Shown here: positions 9,879 through 19,431 of the stretch, in pieces
Layout: every line of letters begins with the position of its first letter
How positions within the stretch are numbered: position 1 is the stretch's first letter
DNA from: Westerdykella aurantiaca
Taxonomy: Eukaryota > Ascomycota > Dothideomycetes > Pleosporales > Sporormiaceae
Assembly (NCBI GenBank): GCA_030412805.1
Contig: JASJFJ010000002.1
Span: 2,976,001-3,040,000, forward strand
DNA: 64,000 nucleotides
Direction: 5' to 3'
Made by a program: the position numbers and the translations under genes
The notes under the pieces: generated by a model
Told to the model about the DNA's origin: nothing
The model's database searches: none
Seen by the model: only the letters and a program-made list of their open reading frames with translations

Positions 9879-12566
9879 TTAAGCCTTGGCGTTCTTGGCC
9901 ATGGTGTTGAGGGCAGAGCCGTTCTTGAACCACTCAATCTGGCCCTCGTTGAAGGTGTGCGAGAGCTTGACGTCGAAGGGCTTGCTGCCGTCGGCGGGGT
10001 GGACGACGAGGGTCATGGGCTTGTCAACAGCGAGCTCAGTGCACAGGAGGTCGACCTTGTCATTGGGGCCGATCTTGTCGTAGTCGGCGGGGTCGGAGAA
10101 GGTGAGAGGAAGCATACCCTGCTTCTTCAGGTTGGTCTCGTGCTACGAATCTGTTAGCGATTTGTCCGATTCAACAGGGATCAGAAGCACATACGATACG
10201 GGCGAACGAGCGGGTGATGATGGCAAGACCACCAAGATGCCTGGGCTCGAGAGCGGCGTGCTCACGGGAAGAACCCTCGCCGTAGTTCCAGTCACCGACA
10301 ACAACCCACTTGATGCCGTTCTTCTTGTAGTCACGGGCGACAGCGGGGACAGCGTCATACTGGCCGGTGAGGATGTTCTTGACCTTGTTGGCCTCGCCGT
10401 TCTCGGCGTTGATGGCACCGATCAGCATGTTGTTGGAGATGTTGTCGAGATGTCCACGGTACTTCAACCAGGGCCCGGCCATGGAGATGTGATCGGTGGT
10501 GGTCTTGCCCTGGGCCTTGATGAGGATGGGCAGGTCCTTGGCGTCCTTGCCATCCCAAGGCTGGAAGGGCTGGAGGATCTGGAGACGGTCGGAGGTGGGG
10601 GAAACGGCAACGGAGACGGTGGAGCGGTCCGCAGGAGGAGCCTGGTAGGTGTCCTGTCCGGGGTCGTAGCCGCGGGCGGGAAGAGCCTCGCCGACGGGCT
10701 CCTTGAGCTTGAACTCCTTGCCATCCTTGCCCTTGAGGGTGTCGGTCAAGGGGTTGAAGGCGAGGGTGCCAGCAATGCTCATGGCAACGACCATGTCGGG
10801 GGAGGTGACGAAGCAGTGGGTGGCGGGGTTGGCATCGTTACGGCCGGTGAAGTTACGGTTGTAGGAAGTAACGATGGTGTTGGGCTCGCCCTTCTTGACG
10901 TCCTTGCGGTCCCACTGGCCAATGCACGGGCCACAGGCGTTCGCCAAGACCATACCGCCAAACTCCTCGAAGGTCTTCAACTGTCCATCACTACATGAAA
11001 ATTAGAGACTATAATCACGAATCCAACCACGGAAACACTGACCGTTCGACAGTAGCCCTGATCTGCTCACTATAGGGCGAAAAATGGTTAGTTTTCATCA
11101 CCTGAAGCTCAAGGGTGTTGGAGGAGACTCACGATCCGGGGGTGACGACGAATTGAGCCTTGGACTTGATTCCATGAGCCATGGCATCCTCAGCGATGGA
11201 GGCAGCGCGGGTCATATCCTCGTAGGAGGAGTTGGTGCAAGAGCCGATGAGACCGACCTTGACCTCCTCGGGCCAGCCGTTGGCCTTGGCGGCCTCCTTG
11301 AACTTGCTGATGGGAGTGGCCAGATCGGGGGTGAAGGGACCGTTGATGTGCGGCTCGAGGGTGTTGAGATCAATCTCGATGAGCTGGTCGTACTCGGCAC
11401 CCTCGTCCTCGCGGAGCTCGGCAGCGTACTCGCGGGCGAAGTCACCAATGCGCTGGCGCTTGGTGGCCTTGAGGTAGTCGTACATGCGGTCATTGAAGGG
11501 GAAGAGCGAGGTGGTGGCACCGATTTCGGCACCCATGTTGCAGATGGTGCCCATACCCGTGCAGGAGAGGGACTCGGTACCAGGGCCGTGGTATTCAACG
11601 ATGGCACCAGTTCCACCCTTGACGGTGAGGATGCCGGCAACCTTGAGAATGATATCTGCGAAGCCATGTTAGCGACATGCCGTACTCTACACTTTCCAAT
11701 GGTTTCCAAATGTGCACGTTCTCGCGACTCCGAAAATGTGAGGTTCTCGGGCGAGACGTGGTTCAGACCTCGGAAGCACGTGCACGTGTCGTGCCCTCCC
11801 TGCCAAAACATCGAGGAAAACTCTGATACGTACCCTTGGGAGCAGTCCAGCCAGAGAGCTTGCCAGTCAGCTTGACACCAATGACCTTGGGAGCCTTCAA
11901 TTCCCAGGGCAGGTTGGCCATGACGTCAACAGCATCGGCACCGCCGACACCGATGGCAGCCATACCGAGACCACCAGCATTGGGAGTGTGAGAGTCAGTA
12001 CCGATCAGGAGACCACCGGGGAAGGCGTAGTTCTCGAGGATGATCTGATGGATGATACCGGAGCCGGGACGCCAGAAGCCAATGTTGTACTTTGCGCACG
12101 AGGTGGAGAGGAAGTCGTAGACCTCCTTGTTGATCTCGTTGGCGCGGGCCAAATCCTTTGCACCGCCAACCTGGGCCTCGATGAGATGGTCGCAGTGGAC
12201 GGTGGTCGGGGTGGCCACGGAGGGCATGCCAGCGGACATGAACTGGAGGATGGCCATCTGGGCGGTGGCATCCTGGCATGCGACGCGGTCCGGACGCAGC
12301 TTGAGGTAGCTCTTGCCGCGCTCGATCTCCTGGTTATGGGGATCATCCAAGTGCGAGTAGAGGATCTTCTCGGCGTAGGTGAGCGGGCGGTTGAGGCGCT
12401 GGCGCACGATGCTGAGGTTCTCGCTCATCTTCTTGTAGTTGATGAAGTTGCCCTTCTCCCAGTTGGTCATCTCGACCTTCTTGGAGAGGGGGGCATCGCT
12501 GACGGTAGCCAGATGCCTCTTGCTAACGGCCTGGCCGATGCGGCCCAGCCTCGCGAGATTGTGCAT
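9879..12566 (-). CDS. ACO1: Aconitate hydratase, mitochondrial
   Basis: Five minus-strand exons: 11834-12566, 11133-11655, 11043-11069, 10195-10990 and 9879-10142. They sum to 781 codons (780 residues), the standard length. The enzyme interconverts citrate and isocitrate in the TCA cycle. The N-terminus is Arg-rich with few acidic residues (HNLARLGRIGQAVSKRHLAT), a mitochondrial presequence. The [4Fe-4S] ligands lie in GSCTNSSYED and ACGPCIGQW. Substrate-binding blocks such as GTDSHTPNAGG, TSYNRNFTGRND and GEGSSREHAALEPRHLGG are intact. The third exon is only 27 nt, encoding about nine residues (EQIRATVE). The gene is divergent from BUD20, and a CCAAT box lies about 120 bp upstream of the start. 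Confidence 0.97.
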
Positions 12567-13501
12567 GGTGGGCGACGATTGGGGGGGGGGAGGAGTGGAG
12601 TGGTTGAAGCGGAGGAATTGGAGGAGGAAGAGTGAAAAGAAGAGGTCAGAAGCTACCGATAACTACTGACGAACGGAACGACGCTGATTGGCTGGAGAGC
12701 GGGCCGCACGGCGCTGGTACCTCGGCGTCAACACAAGAACGCACGGTAATTCTTTCCCGTTGGTCCGCAATTCACCGCGCTGGACGAGAAAAAGCCGCAA
12801 AAGTAATGTGGAAGGGCAAAGGGCAATGAGAAGAAGATGATGAGGTGTGTGGGGGTGGAGGAGGTATATACAAGAGCTTCTGCTCTGCCCGGCTGCAGCT
12901 TTGGGGGGGGGGGGAATGGAAGGGGGGTGGATGATGCGCCTTTTGTTACTGTTGTGAGTTAGCGATGGCGTCACAGGCCAGTGAGGAACCTCCAGCAGGG
13001 CTGGAGCAACGGGTTACAGCACAGCTCTGAGCTCGTTCACGAGACGACCAGCCGAACCCCCCGCGCTGCCAAGGGCGAATTGGGAAGCACTGATTCGCAC
13101 AAAAGTCCATCTGATAACGTACGCCCTGGGGGAGACCTGGTGGGCGATCGCGATGGGATTACACATTTGAAGAGATACCTCACCCATCTGTGAAGGGTGA
13201 GAGTGTGAGAGAGAGCTCCAAATTGGGACCGTTCCTCCTCCGTCAACCAATCCCCCCCGCCAAGACCAGGCCCCCTCGGCCGTCCGAAGAAAATTCTGTC
13301 AACCTGCAGACTCGTTGCAACCTGTCGCATCCTCGACGCACGTCCCGCCATCTAGCCGAGACTCTCCATACAGCCATACACAGTACAGCTCACCTTCAGC
13401 TGCTTGCGAAGTGGCCCAGCCAGCTTTACCGAAATCCCCTCTGTGCGATCCGCGGCCGATTCCCCAGACTCCAGAGTTCGAAGCTCGCCTTGTTCATCAT
13501 C
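12567..13501. promoter_or_regulatory. Divergent region between ACO1 and BUD20
   Basis: On the aconitase strand CCAATCA lies at 12685-12691, about 120 bp before the ATG, in good position for a CCAAT-binding complex site. That complex is known to control aconitase in filamentous fungi, with HapX under iron limitation. On the plus strand CCAAT occurs at 13247-13251 about 250 bp before BUD20. A G-run (12903-12913) and C-rich stretches are also present. No gene is visible. Confidence 0.45.
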
Positions 13502-13919
13502 ATGCCTGCCATCCGAGGAGAAAAGTCAAAAAAGAAGACGAGGAGGTACACTCGCGACCTCGACCAGGTCCACGCCGACTTGCGCTCGGAGAGGCATCTG
13601 GAGCAGTACAAGGAAACAAAGGCCGCGGAGGATTTGCCTGCCTTGGGCCAGTTCTACTGTACAGAGTGCGCAAAATGGTTCGAGAGCGACTACAATTTCG
13701 CCGCCCATAAGAAGGGCAAGGTCCACAAGCGGAGGTATGCGCTGCTATGGCAAATCCACGCACGCGGACACATGTTGACAAGGTCACAGATTGAGGCAAC
13801 TTCGCGAGGAACCCTATTCGCAAAAAGAGGCAGAGCTGGCTGCTGGCCTCACCACCAACAACGGAAAGCGCACGACGCAGATGGAGGTCGACGCAGAAGG
13901 GCAGGGCGCCGCAAGCTGA
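13502..13919 (+). CDS. BUD20: Bud20/ZNF593-type C2H2 zinc finger, 60S ribosomal export factor
   Basis: Exons 13502-13734 and 13790-13919 give 120 residues. The basic start (MPAIRGEKSKKKTRRYTRDLDQVHADLR) is typical of Bud20, followed by one C2H2 finger: YCTECAKWFESDYNFAAHKKGKVHKRR, with Cys at CTEC and His at the AAHKKGKVH spacing. The intron (55 nt) interrupts directly after the finger. The tail LREEPYSQKEAELAAGLTT is the conserved C-terminal segment. Bud20 shuttles with pre-60S particles and aids export through the nuclear pore. The length matches the fungal family (about 115-170 residues). Unspliced read-through would run on to 14053 in the wrong frame. Confidence 0.92.
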
Positions 13920-14419
13920 AACTGGAGGGCGTGACGGTTGGACTTTGCGCGAATACGTTGGAACATGTCTGGCTCTCCGAAGAGAGCATTCAACAAAAAC
14001 GTGCAGGCAGCTCTGCGCTGCGCTGCCTACTGAGCACTGCTGCCTTCACATAGGCACACACACCCCGCGGATGACATATCTTGGGTCTGTGGAGGAAATC
14101 TGGAGTTGGATACATCGAGGAAAGGAACAAGGAAGGATTTGATACCCAGCCAGCTTAGATGCTTGCCCCAAAATTGAATGGATGTGAACAAGTCCAGGTG
14201 GAGCGAAATCTGGCACCAAAAAATATTGGATCATTTTCTGTTGTGATTTGTGACATCGGAATAGGCACCCATTCCTCACATCGCCGCCTTGCTGCCTGTG
14301 CGTGCCTGATTGCAACCTACAAACAACTTTTGCTAAGAGAATGATATAGCAGACAACAAGTCTCCAACATCGACACCTCCAACCCCACAACACCAACCCC
14401 AACACCCCAAAGAGAGACA
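13920..14419. other. Intergenic region between BUD20 and MOG1
   Basis: About 500 bp carry the 3' flank of BUD20 and the MOG1 promoter. The last ~60 bp before MOG1 are C/A-rich with several ACACCAAC-like repeats, common in fungal leaders. There is no gene. Confidence 0.45.
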
Positions 14420-15231
14420 ATGCCCCACTCCACAGCAACAACATTCAAGTCCACGCCCCTCTACGGCGGCGCCATAACCGTCGACTTGCCCTCCAACTTT
14501 GACGATGCAAGGTGCGTCCCCTCCATCCCCCATGTACTTCTCAGCCCTACAGAAGAAATGCTAACACGATGACGCACCAGCAAAATCCGCCAAGTCCCAG
14601 ACCACCAAGAAGTCTTCATCGACGCAAATGGCTATTCCAGCGTCGTCTTCGATATCCTAGAGCATGTCGAGCAGCCTACCGATGCGGCAGCCCTCGAATA
14701 TCACTTTGAAGATCTGGTGGCGGGCACCGGCGATGCAACCAAGGTACTTGAACAAGGAGTGAAGAGCTTGGACAAGATGAGGTATGTATTCGCTTTTTCG
14801 TTCCTTGTCTGACCCCCTATTGCAGCTTTGCATCCTTCTCTGTCCATTCCCTTGCGGCTTCAAGAGGCCCCATGGACCGGATGCTTCTCATACGTCACGT
14901 GAATCCCTGTTCACCATCTGATGCTCCTCCTTCCAATGCTAACAACGCCCCCAGCAACACATCCGTCCAAACCGTAACCTTCATCCAAACTCCAACCCAA
15001 CGAACACACCGTAAAGAGCCCGACTTCGTCTCCGTACACTTGTTCCTGCTCCGCATCAAGCAGCACACGACAGATATCGTCATGACAGTCAATATACCCC
15101 ACTATCATGGCGAGTACGAACCGGCAGTCACCCAGGAAGAGAAGACAGAGTTGATGAAGGAAGGCGATCGAGTTGCACAGAGAATCCTGGAGACCTTTGA
15201 AGTCAAGGACTGGGGTTTGTTTCACGGTTAG
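14420..15231 (+). CDS. MOG1: Mog1, Ran GTPase-binding nuclear import factor
   Basis: Exons 14420-14511, 14581-14781 and 14955-15231 give 189 residues. The beginning (FKSTPLYGGAITVDLPSNFDDASKIRQVPDHQEVFID) is the characteristic Mog1/PsbP-like fold entry, with the conserved PLYGGAI and IRQVPDHQEV motifs. Later blocks are ILEHVEQPTDAAALEYHFEDL and the C-terminal VHLFLLRIKQHTTDIVMTVNIP. Mog1 binds Ran and stimulates nucleotide release, supporting nuclear protein import. Both introns fall at AG|C junctions. Length agrees with yeast Mog1 (218) and the shorter Pezizomycotina forms. Confidence 0.92.
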
Positions 15232-15594
15232 TTGCGCCTGGGTGGATATGAATGAGGGGAGGGAAAGATATGAAAAACAGATTGGACCATAACAACATAA
15301 TGAAGTCTCGAGATAGCAATACTCGCACCACAGATACCCTTAACTTCCGGTATTCGTATTCCTCTGTTCTCTTCAAATGTTTGCACGATGATATTGAACC
15401 CCACGTGACATCATGCACCTTCCCGCTAGCGTCCCACACGCCGTTGCCCCTGCAACCAACCAATCAACAAACATTCCACACACTCGCCCACGCAACATCA
15501 CCACCGTCCACGCCTTCCCAATCTTTTGGCCTTGGGACAACCCATCCCTCCATCTCATTCCATTCTTACATACCATAAACCCAAGTCGCCCACA
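15232..15594. other. Intergenic region between MOG1 and the SprT/GCNA-like gene
   Basis: These 363 bp contain the MOG1 3' flank and the promoter of the next gene on the same strand. The final ~150 bp are C/A-rich. No gene is seen. Confidence 0.45.
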
Positions 15595-18323
15595 ATGGCG
15601 CGTCTCCGCAAACCCGCCGTGGCCGAAAATCCCACGCCCTTCCCCGTCCTTCCTCTGCCAGCATCCTCAGCTACCTCCACACCGACGACCTCAAAACCTG
15701 CTACACCGCGCACCGTGCGCCACATCAGGCGTAGTCCAAGCAAGCTGAGCACAGTGACGCCTTCCGAAGCTGTGGGCACGCCACGGCGCGGATTGCGCTC
15801 TTCAAAGGCGAAGGATATCAGCTACTTCGAAGAGTCGGATTCTTCCTTCTCCGATAACGAGAACCCGTCGGCCTCGTTCCTAGTGCCGAAGGTCAAACCC
15901 ACACCCGTGCGGCATACCACACCTAGAAGGCGGAAGGTGCTCGGGGAGGTAGAGGGCAATGGCCGGCGCTTGGGCTTGGAGACGGAGAGCGATGAGGATG
16001 TACAGAGGAAGAGGAAGAATCCGCTCATGGGACGTCAGCCCGCGCTGGGGTGGCTCCATTCGAGGAATCTGGCGAGGAGTTTGGTGAAGAAAGAGTTGGC
16101 GAGGGAGATTGCTATGGAGGAAGCCTCGATGTTGGAGGAGGTGGATGACGATGCGCCAGTCGTCGTTACGGATTTGGCGCCGCCCAACCGGGGTGGGACA
16201 CCATGCGCAATGAAGACACAGGAGCAGAAGCGCACTCCAGAAATCCCCGAGGTCCAAGAAGGGGATAACAGATCATCCAAGGCTCCAGCATATGAATGTG
16301 CTGAACCTTTGAGTTCCAAGCACGAATTTATCGAGCACGATACGGCCATGGAGCAAAATCCTAAGAACAGGCGGCATCTTGAGGATTCCTGCCACAACAC
16401 CGACTCGGCCCCATCAAGTAACTCAGAGGAAAAGAAGAGCGAAGTAGAAGACGAAGAGGATGAAGAGCCGATCGTCAATAAAAGATTCATCCGGAATAGG
16501 CATGCACCAGCCCGTCCACGCCACCAGCTCAGTGACAGCGAGGAGGACGAAGACCCGGTGGTCAATCCAAGATCCAATCGATCTCGACAAACACCCGCAC
16601 GCCGACGCAAACAGGTCAGTGACAGTGACGAAGATTCGGAATATGAAGCGGAGGAGATTGTCCACTCGGCGGATGATGATGAGGAAGAAGAAATCGTCCG
16701 CGTCGAAAGTCAACAACAGAGCTTGAGCTCGCGAAGCCCCGAACGAGCCCGCGTCAATGAGCAGACCCAGCAAGCCGAACGAGACGAAGACGAACTGCCT
16801 GACCTCAGGCCAGCACGGCCTGCACACCGAAAAGGGCGGAGCACTGTATCAAAGTGGGCTCAAGACGTTGTTGATCTGACCGGCTCTCCCGAACCTCCGT
16901 CTTCGTTCCTGCTGTCTGCGAAACGATTAGCACCTTCAGCAACATCGTCCCAATCTTTGAGTTCTGATTCTGATTCTGGAGACGATGGACCTATCCTGGC
17001 TCGGTAAGTGACACGTTGATCCACCATCCGGGATTAACACTAACAGGACGCAGCTCTCCAACATTTTCACGACAACGCTCTCCTCGAAAGACTCCTCCAC
17101 TTGCGCCAGCTAGCCCCAGCAAACTCGTCTCCCCTTCAAAGAAGAAGAACCGCATTCCCCAAGCCCCTGACCTCCGCCCCAGTCTCGACGCTTTCTGGTG
17201 TCCCCAGGTGGTGAACACATGGAACGAGATCCACTCGCCGGCCAAACCACTGCTGTCCCCTCGCAAAGAGAAGCTGCTGAGACAACTCAATAACCAAGAT
17301 TCTTCTTCAGACAGCGACGCCTCCTTCATGCTCGGACCATCCTCGCCAACAAAGAACAAGGCATCAGATCCCGTCGCCTCGAAATCTCCATCCAAGAAAG
17401 GCACCAGCTCCCCGACGACAGCTGAAATCCGTGCTCGCCGCAAAGCCTTCGCCGCCCAGAAACACGAACTCGCCCGATCATTCCTCAATGAGCTCGACAA
17501 CACCATCGCCGATGGACGTATCGGCACACTCTCCGCCCCAACGGGCGGCATCCAGCTCGTCTGGTCCAAGACGCTCAAAACCACGGCCGGGAGAGCGAAC
17601 TGGCGGCGCGAAAAGCTGCGCCTACGCACCGGCCCCTCACCCACCGATATCCGCGTGGAGTTCCGCCACAACTGCAGCATCGAGCTCGCTGAGAAGGTCA
17701 TCGACGACGAGGAACGCCTCATCAACGTCCTCGCGCACGAGTACTGCCACCTCGCCACCTTCATGATCAGCGAGGTGCGCGACCAGCCTCATGGCAAGGA
17801 ATTCAAGGCGTGGGCGGCGCAGGTGAGCAAGGCGTTTGGGCACCGGGGCGTCGAGGTCACGACGAAGCATAGCTATCAGATCGAGTATAAGTACGTCTGG
17901 GCGTGTAGGGTGTGCGGGTATGAGTTTAAGAGACATAGCAAGAGCGTGGATCCGGAGAGGCATACGTGTGGGAGGTGCAAGGGCCCGCTGGTGCAGGTGA
18001 AGCCCGTGCCTAGGGGCGGCAAGGGTGCTGCTGGTGGCGAGAAGGGCGCGGAGGGGAAGTCGGAGTATCAGGTCTTCGTGAAGAAGCATTACGGGAAGGT
18101 GAAGAGGAGGTTAGAGGAGGAAGGCAAGGAGACGAAGCTGGGGAATGTGATGGCGGCTGTGGCGGAGGAGTATCGGAGGTGGAAGGAGGAGAAGATGGCG
18201 AGGGCGGCTAGCCCTGCTTCTCTTGACGGGCAGTGTGACGATGAGGAGAAAGAGGTCGAGACGGGAGTCGTGCAGGTGGAGGAGCTGCTTGAGGGGTTGA
18301 AGATCCAGGATGAGGACGTCTGA
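15595..18323 (+). CDS. SprT-family metalloprotease of the GCNA/ACRC type
   Basis: Exons 15595-17003 and 17054-18323 (50-nt intron, acceptor CGCAG at 17049-17053) give 892 residues. The N-terminal half is disordered, very acidic and serine-rich, with three repeats around DSEEDEDPVV/DEEDEEPIV. It includes a SUMO-interacting motif (VVDLTG, residues 425-430). The SprT domain follows, with HEYCH zinc/catalytic residues at about 698-702, then a CxxC...CxxC zinc ribbon (CRVCGYEF, CGRCKG). The C-terminus (YQVFVKKHYGKVKRRL...WKEEKM) resembles an HMG box. This order matches germ cell nuclear acidic peptidase, which acts on DNA-protein crosslinks in a SUMO-dependent way. Function in fungi is inferred. 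Confidence 0.88.
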
Positions 18324-19431
18324 GGGGCCTGGTCGGTTTCCGCTCTCGTGAGGCGTACTGCTGCTTTGCTTTCCTTTGCGTCTGGATTGGAGCTTTCCTT
18401 GGTTCTTGGTCTACAGCATCGGCGGTGTTCGGCTTCGGATGGGTTTCTTTGGATTGGCGTTCTGCCACTTCGGCAGGGAATGCTGCTCCTTTGAATTTCA
18501 GAATGCTGGAGAAATGACTATGACCATTTTTGTTGACCTGTCTTGCGTGCATGTGGTGCTTGCCGTACGGATAACTGTGCGTGTCAGGACGGTCTGCCGA
18601 TAGTCATTCAGTTATTGTAGGCATCAGATGAGTAGCAATGGTACGTTAGTTTGCTGTGTGTTTGTTGAGAACTCTAAAGGTGGTTCGGTTGCAACGATTA
18701 TATCTGGAAGTGGAGGTCACAGGGCAAAAAAATGGCCTATAGCTGCGAATGAGCACAGAGCTTTGTTTCTAGCGCACATGCAGCCTTTATAATTCCTGCT
18801 AAGGAGGCATGTGAATAGCCGAAAAGAGGTACTTCCGACGACGTTCAGCAGCTTGGTAAAGTTTGACGGAACACGGCGTAATTATTTATCTACACAATAA
18901 TAGGGATTCCAAGGTAGAACCATGGTATCTCCATTTTGTGGAAGAAGAGGAAATTGATTTTATGGCAGGATAGGCCAAGATGGTATGTAGTAGCTTATAG
19001 AGTCTCCGCAGCTTGTATCCACTTAAGAAGCCCTCCCCTATCTTCTTTGTCGGTCATACCCTATCACGTAGGTGACAGAAAAGGTGTCGCACGAACTTCT
19101 CGATCCACTGCCTGCTAGCTAGGTCTTAGCTAGCAATACGTAAGTAAATAATAATAGTAGATTCCTCTCACTGCGCGGAATTGTCTGTAGTTACAGAATA
19201 CAAGTCCTAAAAGGCATCCCACCTATAGTCTGTTACTGCAGGTAGGGGATTAGGCTTACAAGATCTGTTAGGAAAGTGCCACACTTTTTCTGTTACCCGG
19301 GTGCCTATCTCCTATGCCTACGCCTGGTTGCTCTGTTAGCCAGGATCTCTTCAATTAGGGTAATCTTACGTTATCAGACACAGATAGGATGGAGAATACG
19401 TAGCTGTTGACATTCAAGCTGCGCTTCTAAA
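18324..19431. other. Convergent gene-free interval with A/T-rich degenerate sequence
   Basis: Between the SprT-like gene and the HET gene lie 1.1 kb without a credible gene. From about 18600 the sequence becomes A/T-richer with many TAG/TAA triplets in all frames. This is compatible with decayed, possibly RIP-mutated repeat DNA, but no transposon open frame can be read. A perfect 9-bp inverted repeat is at 19113-19135. Confidence 0.4.
19113..19135. repeat. 9-bp perfect inverted repeat with 5-nt loop
   Basis: TGCTAGCTA (19113-19121) is followed by GGTCT and then its exact reverse complement TAGCTAGCA (19127-19135). It lies in the A/T-rich spacer downstream of both flanking genes. It could be a transcript hairpin or part of a decayed element; there is no direct repeat or terminal repeat around it that I can see. 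Confidence 0.6.

Noticed and set aside
11066..11080. CTCACTATAGGGCGA matches the end of the T7 promoter region of common cloning vectors.
   Set aside because: It lies across a working aconitase exon/intron border (the intron ends within it), the surrounding bases are not vector-like, and 15 nt with this function can arise by chance.
8145..18323. A possible functional cluster around ureidoglycolate lyase and aconitase.
   Set aside because: The neighbours (Cog5, Bud20, Mog1, SprT) belong to unrelated processes; no transporter, regulator or second pathway enzyme is present.
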